Counted from the first letter of the stretch, positions 8,801-17,662 are shown. The stretch is DNA of 33,522 bases from JAWXCB01 sp034440455 (GCA_034440455.1 JAWXCB010000079.1:1-33522), one strand, 5' to 3'. Numbers and translations are program-made. The notes: generated from the letters alone by a model not told the origin.

Positions 8801-11800
8801 GGTTGGCGTTCCTGCAAGCGTATCTGCATTTTCGTTCAAACAATAATTTGCAGCAAGACCTGAAAACAAAACAGTCGGCACCGCGTTTACAAATACCGTT
8901 ACAGAATCATCATCCGAGCAGCCGGAAGCATTCGTTACCGATACGAAATAAGTTGCATCTGCCGCAGGAGTTATTGTGATTGATGCGGTTGTCTCGCCTG
9001 TGCTCCATGAATAACTCGTGCCTCCCGATGCAGTGAGCATTGTTGTGTCACCGGCACAAATCGTTTGATTAACGCCTGCATCGGCTGAGGGAGTTGGATT
9101 CACTGTTATATTTTGTGATGCGGTGCCGCTGCATCCGTTGCCATCGGTGAATGTATAAGTAATGGTGTGATTGCCGGGTCCTGCTGTTGCCGGATTAAAT
9201 ACTTCCACTCCGAGATATTCAAACTCAAGCGACCAACTCACCAACGCGCCATCATCGTTGGCAAAGTTGTCAACGATAAGCAGTTTCCAGTTTCCATTAG
9301 GATTTGTGCTGCCGTCATTCAGGCTGTCAATATCTTCGCCCACCGAAGCCGTGAATACTCCGCTCAGTGCAGGCGCAATTGGATTACAACTTGCGAGGTC
9401 AATGCTGTTTGCCAATCCGCGTTCGATACACACATCAAAATCATCGCCATCACCGCAAATAGAATTCACAAGCAGTTCCTGCGCGCCTGAAGGTGATTCG
9501 AGCAAAATATCAATATCAGAAACATATGGATGATTGTACTTGAAACATACTTTTGTCAATACCACGTCAACGCCCAGCACACTGCCGGGAACAGAAACGG
9601 CTTGCGTTGCAATATTCAATCCGACCGAAGTAATATCAGGGGCTCCGATATAATCGCTCGTGACAGGCAGCCCGCCAACACCGGGTCCGCTGAAACTACC
9701 ACCGGCAGGAGTTCCGATGAGCGAATCAGGCGCGGCATCTTCACAATAGGCAACTTGCAGCGCAGCAAATGAAACAACAGGCAGCGTATCAACTGTAACT
9801 GTGATATTGTCTGTTGCTGAACAAAGATTATCATCCGTTACGCTGTAAGTTAAATTGAAAATGCCTGCGGCAGTCGTGTTAAAATTCACAACAGGATTTA
9901 TGAGTGATGAAATCTTTGACGTACTTCCCGTCCATGCTTGCGAAATAAGCGCCCCTGAACCGGCAGCGAGATTTGCATCCAGCGTGAGCGGTGTGTTCAA
10001 ACAAACCTGCGCGGGATTTGGCGTGATGCTCACAGATGGATTTTCATTTACAATAATCAAAATAGTATCTGAGCCGCTACATCCGTTCGCATCTTTTACA
10101 TTGTATGTCAGACTGTAGTTCCCTGTGAAAGCGGTTGTAAATTCAGGATTAGGAATGTTCGCAACATTCAATGAAGATGTGTCGCCTGTCCATTCATGTG
10201 TGTAAGGACCAGTGCCGCCTGAAAAATTTCCCGCAAGTGAAACAGTTTCGCCTGCACATGCTTCAAGCACATCGGGAATCACCGTTGCAACAGGATTAGC
10301 AAACACAGTTACAGAAATATTGTCTGTCGCGGAACATCCGTTGCTGTCGGTAACAGTATATGTAACCGGACCATACACGCCCGCCAATCCGAAATTGACA
10401 GTAACAGAATCAAGATTCGTTGCGCCTACAACAGGACCCGTCCATGCTTGCGATGCAATGCCGCTTGTGCCGAGCGTTGGATTTCCAAATAATATCAAAT
10501 CCGTCAGTGCGCATGTTTCAGCAGGGTCGGGCGTGATGCTTGCAGCGGGCGGTGTATTCCTCGTAACAGTCATTGTGCAAGTGGCGGTATTTCCAACAGA
10601 ATCAGCAACTGTCCATTCAACCGTAGTTACGCCAACGGGATATGTTCCTGTGGCGTCACCCGTTCCGTTGAAATCATTGAGAAGCGAAGCGACAGAACAA
10701 TTATCACTATTCGTTGGAACGGGAACCGTTGCGAAATTTCCACAAGAAGGAATTACAATATTCGGAGGACAAGTAACAATCGGATTTTCTTCATCGGTAA
10801 TCGTAATCGTGTGCGAACAAGTTGCAGTGTTGCTGCTGTTATCTGTCACTATCCAAACTACAGTTGTGAGTCCGATAGGATAAGTATCTGTGCCGAATGC
10901 TGTTCCGTTAAAATCATTTACAACTGTTGCAACTGTGCAGTTATCAGAAGTTGTTGGAGTCGCAACCGCCACCAAGGCATCGCAAACTCCGGCATCCGTT
11001 GTTTGCGCATAATTTGGCGGGCAAGTAATACTTGGATTTTCTATATCGGTGATTGTTACATTCTGCACGCAGGTTGCAGTGTTTCCGTTTTCATCAGTGG
11101 CAGTCCAAACGATGGCAGTGTTGCCAAGCGGATAAGTATCAAGCGCGTTGTTGGTAAGATTAAAATCATTCACCAATGTCACCGCGCTGCAATTATCGCT
11201 TGCGGTTGTCGGCAAAGGATTCGCCACCGCGTTGCACACGCCCGGGTCGGTGGTTTTAAATTTATCCGCGCCACAAGTAATGATTGGCGCAACTGCCTCA
11301 ACCAATGTAAGGTCAAATGTTCCGACATCCTGTTGCGAGCTGCTGAATCCGCCAAGTCTCAATATATATGTAATGCCGGAGGTGACAGCCCAGGTGATGG
11401 TTGATTGCGTGATTAATAATGATGAATCATCATTACATGCAAGAATTACGCCCGCGCATGAATTCAGATACACCGCAATGCGCGTATCATACGCAGTGCC
11501 GCCTACGGTGGTGAATGTTGCGCTGCCGTCACAATCGGGAGTGAATGAATACCACAGGTCGCTGTATATCTGGTCGCTTCCTCCAAAGAAACAGAGCGCA
11601 TCATTTGCGCCATCGGTAGTGGCTCCGTTATTATCAAATGGAATATCCAATGCGGGCACAATGATTAATGCAGAAGAACAACTGTCGTTTGAAACCGTGC
11701 AAGCTGTGTTTTGTGAAATATTGGAAACGCCCGGTGAGATGCAGCGCTGGCTGAAGTCAACATTATTAATATCGGAATCGCCTCCGTCAGGAATGCGTGA

Positions 11801-13453
11801 AATGCCCATGCCGGAAACGGTGGAATCATCTTCCAAGCCAACGCCCGATGTTTCGGTGAAAAGTGCGCCCGCATCGCCATTGTAGCTCACTGCATCAATC
11901 ACATTTCCCGCAATGGAAATCGCAACCGCGTCAGGCGAGCCATCGCGCAGCCATTCAGCGGCTGCCAATTCATAATCGCAGTTTGCAACCGTTGAGTTGC
12001 TGCCGCACACCACAAAATAATCTCCCGCTGCAAGATTCACATTGGGCAAATCAATCGTGTCATAAATCACTGCTCCCCCACCCGACCCGTCAACAAGCAA
12101 CAACTTCACCGCAGCAAGGCTCACCGTTGTGCTGCCCGTGTTTTTTATTTCAATAAATTCTGCACTGTCAACTCCTGTTTGCGCATAATCTATTTCATTG
12201 ATGATAAGATTTGAAGAACACGTGACATCCAATTGAAAAAGTCCGGTAGCCGCTGTATTGCCCGACACATAGAGATAATAGTCTTTGTCCAGCGCGGAAT
12301 TGAAAGTCACTTCCGACTGTATGCCGCAAAAATCTTCATTGCCCTCCACACATGTCAAATCGAGACACGGACCTTCAAACACACCGAGGCGCGTGTCATA
12401 GCCATTCAACCCACAGGTGGAAACGGTAACATCCATCCCGTTGCCCGCAAACACATACCACAAGCCGGGCGCGTCACTCTGGCTTACTCCACAAGCGGCA
12501 GGTGCGCCTGCCGTTGATGTTCCTGCGCTTGTTGCATCCGTAATTGTTTCTCCACAGGCGATTGCAATTGCATCCGCGCAAATGTCATTCACTTTATTTG
12601 TGGTGAAAGAAAACGCACCTGACGTATCGCTCAACAGCAATCCGCAATCTTCGCTCAGATAAAAATCATAATTGGCGAAGGGCGACAATCCCGCAATCGT
12701 TTCCACATTATTTCCCGCCACAACAATTCCACTTTCAATGCCGAGCGAGCCAATGTTGCCGGGCGTGAAGCCGGGCACTCCATATTCTAATGTGTAGGTT
12801 GCTCCGTCATTTGCCGATGTCCATCCCACGGTTGCGCTGTTGGAAGTGGTTGAGATGCCATTGATACCGGGCATTTCGCAGGGCGGTAAAAATTCCAACT
12901 GCACAAATTTCAACGCGCCCACATCGCCCCCGAAGCCATCGCACACCACAAGTTTCCAGTTGCCGTTGGGGTCGGAGCCATCATTAACTAAATCCAAACT
13001 TTCGCGCGGAATGAAGTTGCCGATGAAAGGAGGAGCGCCTGCGGTGATGTCGCCATTCGCGCCCGTTCTGCTGAAATGCGTTACGCTCGTGCAAGTAACA
13101 TCAAGCGGATTACCGTAATTGTTGCCTGAAGATCCGAGTCCCGAAGCAAGCCCCACCACCACATTGTTGGGCGACACAAGCTGAATGTTCAAATCGCCAT
13201 CAAACGTATGCGCGATAATAATCGAAACGGAAGCCACCACAATGTCGTTGCCCAATTGCGTTCCGTTGGCGCCACTCACAGGAATATTAAAAGTAAGCGG
13301 AAAGTTGCCGCATGAAATGTCGGGAATGTTTGCGTTTATGCCGCAAGCCGATGAATACGTTTGCGCGTTTGCCACAAGATTTGTTGCGAGAAATAATGCA
13401 ACAAATAGGCATGTCTTCACAACGCTGCTGTGATTCTTTGAAAAAAATTGCAT
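5885..13453 (-). CDS. Giant multidomain T9SS-secreted surface protein
   Basis: A 2522-residue exported protein, probably a surface adhesin. Domains in order (approximate residues): signal peptide 1-30 ending ANA; P-domain (proprotein-convertase type) 30-190; fibronectin III 193-285; a CUB/PPC-like module 288-410, repeated at 585-718 (both with YDTR and a W-Y-F core); lamin-tail domain 412-575 (INEIDY, EFIEIKNTG); three HYR domains 720-965 (each with DNC and a GNTATC-type end); about 15 PKD/SprB-like repeats 967-2430; T9SS type A sorting domain 2442-2522 (VNIYPNPSSG, LAKGVYFLRI). The repeats form three classes, one marked YC...LTGxPxGGxFxGxG. Two copies of that class carry inserted P-domains (about 1281-1418 and 1594-1721). 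No catalytic domain is seen. T9SS cargo crosses the outer membrane and is usually anchored to the surface. The gene stands alone, convergent with alaS. Confidence 0.93.
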   Translation of the reverse strand: MQFFSKNHSSVVKTCLFVALFLATNLVANAQTYSSACGINANIPDISCGNFPLTFNIPVSGANGTQLGNDIVVASVSIIIAHTFDGDLNIQLVSPNNVVVGLASGLGSSGNNYGNPLDVTCTSVTHFSRTGANGDITAGAPPFIGNFIPRESLDLVNDGSDPNGNWKLVVCDGFGGDVGALKFVQLEFLPPCEMPGINGISTTSNSATVGWTSANDGATYTLEYGVPGFTPGNIGSLGIESGIVVAGNNVETIAGLSPFANYDFYLSEDCGLLLSDTSGAFSFTTNKVNDICADAIAIACGETITDATSAGTSTAGAPAACGVSQSDAPGLWYVFAGNGMDVTVSTCGLNGYDTRLGVFEGPCLDLTCVEGNEDFCGIQSEVTFNSALDKDYYLYVSGNTAATGLFQLDVTCSSNLIINEIDYAQTGVDSAEFIEIKNTGSTTVSLAAVKLLLVDGSGGGAVIYDTIDLPNVNLAAGDYFVVCGSNSTVANCDYELAAAEWLRDGSPDAVAISIAGNVIDAVSYNGDAGALFTETSGVGLEDDSTVSGMGISRIPDGGDSDINNVDFSQRCISPGVSNISQNTACTVSNDSCSSALIIVPALDIPFDNNGATTDGANDALCFFGGSDQIYSDLWYSFTPDCDGSATFTTVGGTAYDTRIAVYLNSCAGVILACNDDSSLLITQSTITWAVTSGITYILRLGGFSSSQQDVGTFDLTLVEAVAPIITCGADKFKTTDPGVCNAVANPLPTTASDNCSAVTLVNDFNLTNNALDTYPLGNTAIVWTATDENGNTATCVQNVTITDIENPSITCPPNYAQTTDAGVCDALVAVATPTTSDNCTVATVVNDFNGTAFGTDTYPIGLTTVVWIVTDNSSNTATCSHTITITDEENPIVTCPPNIVIPSCGNFATVPVPTNSDNCSVASLLNDFNGTGDATGTYPVGVTTVEWTVADSVGNTATCTMTVTRNTPPAASITPDPAETCALTDLILFGNPTLGTSGIASQAWTGPVVGATNLDSVTVNFGLAGVYGPVTYTVTDSNGCSATDNISVTVFANPVATVIPDVLEACAGETVSLAGNFSGGTGPYTHEWTGDTSSLNVANIPNPEFTTAFTGNYSLTYNVKDANGCSGSDTILIIVNENPSVSITPNPAQVCLNTPLTLDANLAAGSGALISQAWTGSTSKISSLINPVVNFNTTAAGIFNLTYSVTDDNLCSATDNITVTVDTLPVVSFAALQVAYCEDAAPDSLIGTPAGGSFSGPGVGGLPVTSDYIGAPDITSVGLNIATQAVSVPGSVLGVDVVLTKVCFKYNHPYVSDIDILLESPSGAQELLVNSICGDGDDFDVCIERGLANSIDLASCNPIAPALSGVFTASVGEDIDSLNDGSTNPNGNWKLLIVDNFANDDGALVSWSLEFEYLGVEVFNPATAGPGNHTITYTFTDGNGCSGTASQNITVNPTPSADAGVNQTICAGDTTMLTASGGTSYSWSTGETTASITITPAADATYFVSVTNASGCSDDDSVTVFVNAVPTVLFSGLAANYCLNENADTLAGTPTGGAFFGAGIISSGGGNTITNYAGDTIFIPSDTTSAAFDTVSGIIGSVLGVDVFLESVCFRIEHTFLQDIVVELVSPGGLSVVLTTQPCGDFDDIDACIETGAGNSMDNAVCSVVSPALSGTFTASSSAGDDLDFINDGVTNPNGVWTLLVADLATGDEGNIIDFSLNFNSVGITTFNPATAGAGVHTIYYAFTNSNGCTGVDSAITTVLAAPPALALPDTGICAGGSVTLTATGGTLYAWSTGSTLDTTTVSPIADSTYTVSVTDGNGCSGTDDVTVIVFATPVTDAGNDVVVCSNSPTILTATGGITYQWSTGDTLASIFIIPTSLAAYSVTGTDANGCTATDTIEVDINTLPLASPGPDEDICFGDTVIITATGGNFYYWSNGTVTSISGAHPVSPLATTVYTVTVEDGNGCTDTASLTVTVHALPDAEISGLNATYCNNDNPITLTGTPAGGNFAGAGMSGDVFLPALLAPGDYEIAYIYIDSFGCTDSDTADVTIMDAPAISFSGLAAAYCPDTVAHVLTGIPAGGVFSGAGISGSSSTFVSAYAGTGTHDIIYTYFAVAVCPGRDTQSVVVYELPQARILDIDSIYCSADEPDTLTGFPAGGIFSGSVMVGDVFFPPAVVTGTPAVVHYEYVDSNGCMDIATKVTTVYPNPSPIIVNPGDLCVNEGIVLLTGAPSGGVFTGAGVTSNALFTNVAGAGTHPIQYTFTDVHGCAGDTSITVTVHDVSAVSFTGLKNEYCVNEPVALLTGAPSGGTYSGFGVGGNTFNPAGAGTGGPYDVVYAYADSNNCTVRDTQSTSVLNSPFAQIGGLNSLYCVYETDVAINLFPAGGELTGPGLSGNNFSPNAAGVGTHIISYKVTNAEGCSEIAIAIVTVDACVGIGQFAALASVNIYPNPSSGQFIVEINGRIEAQTLVRIYDLTGKTVYEERIPDALQNYRREFDLTKLAKGVYFLRINFNSWVAVEKIVTE

Positions 13454-13798
13454 GAGGATAGATTTTGTTTCTAAAACAAGTACACGTTTGGCTCACACAG
13501 AGCCACTTGGCAAATTAGACGCGGCAGGCGTGGCAGGAAGTTGAATTAACTAACAGAAAGATGTGTATAATAAGGAATGAGGAAGATACCTATACTTTTC
13601 CGTTGATAAAGCCACCGAAACCAGAAAATGCTTCAATCAATTTTAAATGCGTGTTGTCCTGTTCCTTCTTTTGACTCTAAAAAGTATATAAAACTCATAT
13701 TTATGCGCACGGCTTGAAGTTTTCGCCCTTCCCAAAACGCAAGTGAGGAAAACGGCTCTGCTTCGGCTAATACGAGTCCATCTTGTTTATACAACTTA
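13454..13798. other. Intergenic region upstream of the surface protein gene
   Basis: These 345 bp lie between the start of the giant protein gene and the stop of the CocE-type hydrolase, both on the minus strand. A perfect 6-bp hairpin (13489-13494 with 13500-13505, 5-nt loop) sits about 36 bp ahead of the surface protein ATG, in its presumed leader. No exact TAnnTTTG box was found, only a near match missing one spacer base (CTAATTTG, 13518-13511). A 65-codon open frame here (13633-13830) overlaps the hydrolase 3' end and shows no recognisable domain. Confidence 0.4.
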
Positions 13799-15730
13799 TC
13801 AATCTTTGCTGCTCCCGCTTGCAGCATCAATATTCACCACCGGAATAATAATTTTTGAAGGAGCATCATCGGTGCAACGCAAAGTGAGCTTTGTCGGTTT
13901 GCTATCGGGGTGATCAAAATGCTCCACATCAGAACCTGCAATGGAAACGCGCAAAGCATTTCCTGCTTTGAATTGATAAGAAATCGGCAGTAAATCAAAT
14001 TGCAGGCGCACCGTTTCACCGGGAGTCAATGGCTCAGCATCTTTTTTATTAAATGTGTGAAATGGTCCCACTTGTTTGTAGCCGGAAGTATTTTCACTCA
14101 CCTTGCGATGCAAAGCGCGAAACAGTCCCTCGGTCACATAAGTCACGCTGCCGTCAGGAGCTACATCTTCAATGTAGCAGAATACAACGGCATCCATTGC
14201 ATTTGCGCTGATATACAAATCAGTGATAACATGCCCTGTCATTTCAACATCATTTGCGAAAGGTTGCGCAGTGAACGTCAAGAGTTTTTCACTTTGTTCC
14301 CTTCTATCGGAATAATTGGTGTGCCCGTGTTTATAAAGAGCAGTTTGCGAATTCCAGCGACTGGTGCTTCCGCAGGTGTTTGTAGAATCAATGCTGTATT
14401 CAGCGTTTCCCGTAGCAACTTCTGTTGTATTACTTACCAATTTTTTGTCTGTCGAGAGATAATAAGTGACATCGGTTTGTTGCGGCAGGGGCCAGGTGTC
14501 TGCTTCTTTCCATTTCTCTTCACCGATGGTGAAATAATGCACTTTTTTTTCAGCGCCAACGCCATTATCAATTCCTTTTAAATAATAATCGAGAAAGCGC
14601 AGCATTTCGGCTTTCACATTGAGTTCCACTTCTTTGGTTGGCGAGAACGGGCTTGCGTTATCAACCGGACCATGATCCCACGGACCAATTAAAATACGCT
14701 CGGTGTTGGAAGTGTTCAGCATTCCTTCAATCACCGATTTGCACAGTGCGCCATCATACCATCCTCCGATGCGATAGATTGCCGCGCCTGATTCTTCAAT
14801 CGCCTGCCTGTTGCTATGAATACTGTAATCATTGGCGCAGAGAGCGGTGCCGGGATGATTTTCATCGCGGTAGTTTACATGAAACATTCCCGCATATACG
14901 TCAAAGTTCCCTTTATGCAGATTGAGCGCATCTGCAAGCATTGCATTTTTTCTATCGCCATCCACAGGATTGATACCGCGCAATAATCGTTTTGCTCTTT
15001 TGCCGAAAACATCAAAATCATTTCCGTCTAATGATTGCGTGGTGTGCCCCCATGCTTTAATAAAAGGTCCCTGGCGCACCCCGTTCGGAAATACGATGTG
15101 GTTGTATAAATCGAAAATATTCGAACGTGGGATACATGCCTTCACCGCAGGATGTTTATTCACCAAGAGTAATTCAGCAGTTGTGCCGACATACGAAACG
15201 CCCGTGCTTGCCACTTTTCCATCAGACCATTTTTGGCTGATAATCCAGTCCACCACTTCGTAACCATCTTTCACTTCCTGCGGACTGAATTCCATCGTGC
15301 GAGAACCCTGTGATGCGCCTGAACCGCGCACATCCACAATCACACAAGCATAGCCATGTGAAGTGAAATATTCAATTTCCTTTTCAGGAACCACCGCAAG
15401 CACCGGGTCTTTCAAAAGATTAAACGGAAACTTCGCTTTCAGCGAGCGCACATAGCGCGTGAGATAAACGATGGTTGGAAATTTCTCTGTGTCAGCGGCT
15501 TTCTTCGGCAGAAACACATCAATAGCGATTTTAACGCTGTCGCGCATCGTGAGATATTGCGAAGCATACTCAAATCCTTTGTAGTCGTGCTGTGAGTAAC
15601 CCTCGTAAATGCCAAGCGCGCTTTTCTTTGGCGGAGCTTCTTCCGCTTTGCCGCCACCGGGATGTGCGCTTACATTGAGAAAATAAAATAAGGAAAGGTA
15701 GATTGCGAAATGGGTACGTTGGAAGAACAT
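13799..15730 (-). CDS. Secreted CocE/NonD-type alpha/beta hydrolase
   Basis: A serine hydrolase of the CocE/NonD (X-Pro dipeptidyl-peptidase-like, S15) family, hydrolysing esters, amides or acyl-peptide bonds. The frame opens at a TTG (15772), but the ATG at 15730 is preferred because it gives a clean signal peptide (MFFQRTHFAIYLSLFYFLNVSA), making a protein of 643 residues. Counting from the TTG, the nucleophile is S193 (GVSYVG), the acid D340 (GGWYDG) and the base H367 (GPWDHG). The oxyanion region is DVRGSGAS (147-154). The C-terminal galactose-binding-like jelly roll, typical of the family, runs from about 430 to the end. Length and triad fit an intact enzyme. The substrate cannot be read from sequence: glutaryl-7-ACA acylase, cocaine esterase and alpha-amino acid ester hydrolase all share this fold. 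Export to the periplasm or outside is likely. Confidence 0.9.
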   Translation of the reverse strand: MFFQRTHFAIYLSLFYFLNVSAHPGGGKAEEAPPKKSALGIYEGYSQHDYKGFEYASQYLTMRDSVKIAIDVFLPKKAADTEKFPTIVYLTRYVRSLKAKFPFNLLKDPVLAVVPEKEIEYFTSHGYACVIVDVRGSGASQGSRTMEFSPQEVKDGYEVVDWIISQKWSDGKVASTGVSYVGTTAELLLVNKHPAVKACIPRSNIFDLYNHIVFPNGVRQGPFIKAWGHTTQSLDGNDFDVFGKRAKRLLRGINPVDGDRKNAMLADALNLHKGNFDVYAGMFHVNYRDENHPGTALCANDYSIHSNRQAIEESGAAIYRIGGWYDGALCKSVIEGMLNTSNTERILIGPWDHGPVDNASPFSPTKEVELNVKAEMLRFLDYYLKGIDNGVGAEKKVHYFTIGEEKWKEADTWPLPQQTDVTYYLSTDKKLVSNTTEVATGNAEYSIDSTNTCGSTSRWNSQTALYKHGHTNYSDRREQSEKLLTFTAQPFANDVEMTGHVITDLYISANAMDAVVFCYIEDVAPDGSVTYVTEGLFRALHRKVSENTSGYKQVGPFHTFNKKDAEPLTPGETVRLQFDLLPISYQFKAGNALRVSIAGSDVEHFDHPDSKPTKLTLRCTDDAPSKIIIPVVNIDAASGSSKD

Positions 15731-15800
15731 GACTGAGAGATTTTTAAGTAGTATGTAGAGAGAACTTCTCAATCAAGCGTTGCATCTGAGAAAATTTCTT

Positions 15801-15884
15801 CATTGCGAGGGAGGCTTTCGACCGAAGCAATCCCCCACTCGAACTCGCTATCTAAAAGGGATTGCTTCGCAGAGCCTCGCAATG
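15801..15884. repeat. Intergenic inverted repeat (CATTGCGAGG family)
   Basis: The left arm runs from CATTGCGAGG (15801) to GAAGCAATCCC (15834); the right arm is 15858-15884, GGGATTGCTTCGC...CCTCGCAATG. The arms pair as a long imperfect hairpin. It ends 3 bp before the stop codon of the downstream-facing hydrolase gene. The pattern is one I recall as a dispersed intergenic palindrome in several bacterial genomes; copy number elsewhere cannot be seen here. It may act as a transcription end or as a REP-like element. Confidence 0.75.
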
Positions 15885-15887
15885 ACG

Positions 15888-16751
15888 TCACCCTAAAAAC
15901 TTCCGCAACTCTTCCACCATCTTCTCCGGCTCTTCTTCCTGCGCAAAATGCCCCGCCTGTTCCAACTTAATCACCCTTGCGCTTGGCAATACATTCAGCC
16001 ATTTTGAAAGTTCCTTGGGCGGAACCAAAGTATCTTTCATACCCCAGAAAAAAAGAAACGGCTTGGTTTTGATTTTGTCCATTTGCGCCCAAAGTCCATT
16101 CCACCAGTCACCTGCGTCCATCAGTTGCAGAGCAAATGTATAGGTGGCAATCCGTTCGTTTGCCGTGGGCAGAACATGTTTATAGTGCGCATGGATATGT
16201 TTCGGCAGCTTGCTTTTATCTCCGAAAGCTTGCGGCATAAGAATGTTCACGGGAAAATTAAATCGTTGATACAGCAGTTTGCCTAACCACGAGCGCATTA
16301 TTTTCGCTGGCTTTGCGTAATGCTTATCTTCTTTCAGCGACCACATCCACGTGTTGAATAGGCAAATCTTGTCCACGTTGACGGGATATTTAATCGCATA
16401 GTGCATTGCAATCGAACCGCCAAAATCATTGGCAATGATGTTTACATTTTTCAAACCGAGCTTGGTAATAAATTTTTCGAGCCGCTCTGCATGTGCCTTA
16501 CAGGAAAAATCAGCAAGCTGTGGCTTATCGGACAAACCCATGCCGAGCAAGTCAGGCGCGATGCAGCGATATTGGCTTGAAAGCCCTTTTATCAAATGAC
16601 GGTAGCCGAACGACCATTCAGGCGTGCCGTGCATCATTAATACAGGTTCGCCCTTGCCTTCATCCACGTAATGAATTTTGAATCCGTCAACATCAATGAA
16701 GTTGCTGCGGAAGGGATATTCTTTTTTGTCGAGCCAGTTTGCCATGTTCAT
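15888..16751 (-). CDS. Alpha/beta hydrolase, haloalkane-dehalogenase family
   Basis: A 287-residue alpha/beta hydrolase with an aspartate nucleophile. The oxyanion motif is HGTPEW (41-46). The nucleophile elbow is NDFGGS with D109, in place of the serine of esterases. The acid is D240 (GMKDTLVPP) and the base H268 (GHFAQEEEP). An Asp nucleophile marks the haloalkane/haloacetate dehalogenase and epoxide hydrolase group. In well-known haloalkane dehalogenases the residue after the nucleophile is a halide-holding Trp; here it is F110. Dehalogenase activity is therefore uncertain, and fluoroacetate dehalogenase-like or epoxide hydrolase activity is possible. A cap domain lies at about 135-215. 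No signal peptide is seen, so it is probably cytoplasmic. The ATG at 16751 is used; an ATG two codons on (16745) is equally possible. Confidence 0.85.
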   Translation of the reverse strand: MNMANWLDKKEYPFRSNFIDVDGFKIHYVDEGKGEPVLMMHGTPEWSFGYRHLIKGLSSQYRCIAPDLLGMGLSDKPQLADFSCKAHAERLEKFITKLGLKNVNIIANDFGGSIAMHYAIKYPVNVDKICLFNTWMWSLKEDKHYAKPAKIMRSWLGKLLYQRFNFPVNILMPQAFGDKSKLPKHIHAHYKHVLPTANERIATYTFALQLMDAGDWWNGLWAQMDKIKTKPFLFFWGMKDTLVPPKELSKWLNVLPSARVIKLEQAGHFAQEEEPEKMVEELRKFLG

Positions 16752-16809
16752 CTTTTTATGTCACAAAGTTGACATCCCTTGCGGAAATAAAACTTGGTCT
16801 ATACCAACA

Positions 16810-17377
16810 TCAACACTTCACATTGTTAAACAGCTTGCTGAAGTTGGTAGCATCAATAGATAAATAAGATGCCAGATACTTATGCGACACCAGTTGAAGC
16901 AAATGCGGACTCCGTTGACTGAATATTTTGAAACGCTCTTCGATTGTCATGGAGTGCAATTCGATATGCCTGTTAATAATGCCTGCAAGCACAGCTTCGG
17001 TCATTCGTCTGAATAGCCTTTCGAGTTGCTGCGATTGTTCAAACAGTTTTTGCAACTCCTCAAATGTGAGATATTGAAACTCGCTGTCGGTAAGGCAGGT
17101 AAGGTAATATTTAGAAGGCAGTTGGAATGAAAATGATTCGGGGATGGCGCACAAATTCGGGGGATAGGTGAATGCGATGACATGTATCTTGCTGTCGGTT
17201 TCGAAGTAAGACATCTGCGCGCCCTTCTTCACAAAAAACAATTCCCGTTGCACCTGCCCCCGACACCGTGATGAACTCACCTTTTTTGAATGATTTGGAA
17301 TGCAGCGCTGCGGTAAGCAAATGATAATCGGCAAGCGGAATATTGTGAAAGAGCTTGAAGAATTCGTATTGTTCCAT
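16810..17377 (-). pseudogene. Crp/Fnr-family regulator broken by a frameshift
   Basis: Two overlapping frames together make one cyclic-nucleotide-binding-like regulator of about 188 residues. The first (ATG at 17377, MEQYEFFKLFHNIPLADY, then KGEFITVSG) is the start of a cNMP-binding domain. The second begins VQRELFFVKKG and runs through the dimerisation helix to a Crp-like helix-turn-helix (VSHKYLASYLSIDATNFSKL). They join if a run of five C at 17257-17261 (G on the coding strand) had four: the junction then reads VSGQVQRELFFVKKG. As given, the first frame leaves the fold there and stops at 17111. This is either a true one-base insertion or a homopolymer sequencing error. If intact, the protein would be a Crp/Fnr transcription factor; no ligand-specific residues are evident. 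It lies in the gap between the hydrolase and the divergent acyltransferase gene. Confidence 0.82.
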
Positions 17378-17662
17378 TGTAACGGATGCGGGAAAATTGT
17401 GGCGCAAATTAAAAATATCCGCTTACCCTCATTAAAAATAAAAGCTATTGAGCAGAAGACACTTCATTTTTTCTGCACTTGCACGAGAGAATGTCAAACT
17501 TTGGTCAGGCAGGAACACGCTCCTATTTTAGAATTTTCAAGAGAGGATTCACTGCCTGTACTGCGTTCCGGCATACAGGCGGTATAAAGCAGGAATGAAA
17601 ATAGAAACAACGTATCGTCACTAAACTTCGTAGAGTTAAAAATCTTCTGATTGCTTTGCTTA

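Noticed and set aside
10212..10883. A 223-codon plus-strand frame inside the giant protein gene
   Set aside because: It lies fully opposite the repeat region, and its Pro/Thr/Val-rich composition mirrors the antisense of Gly/Thr/Val-rich repeats; this is a shadow frame.
13633..13830. A 65-codon minus-strand open frame between the hydrolase and surface protein genes
   Set aside because: It overlaps the 3' end of the CocE-type gene, has no recognisable domain and no clear start signal; it reads like chance coding potential.
14000..14581. A 193-codon plus-strand frame opposite the CocE-type gene
   Set aside because: It is antisense to a well-supported hydrolase and shows no domain of its own.
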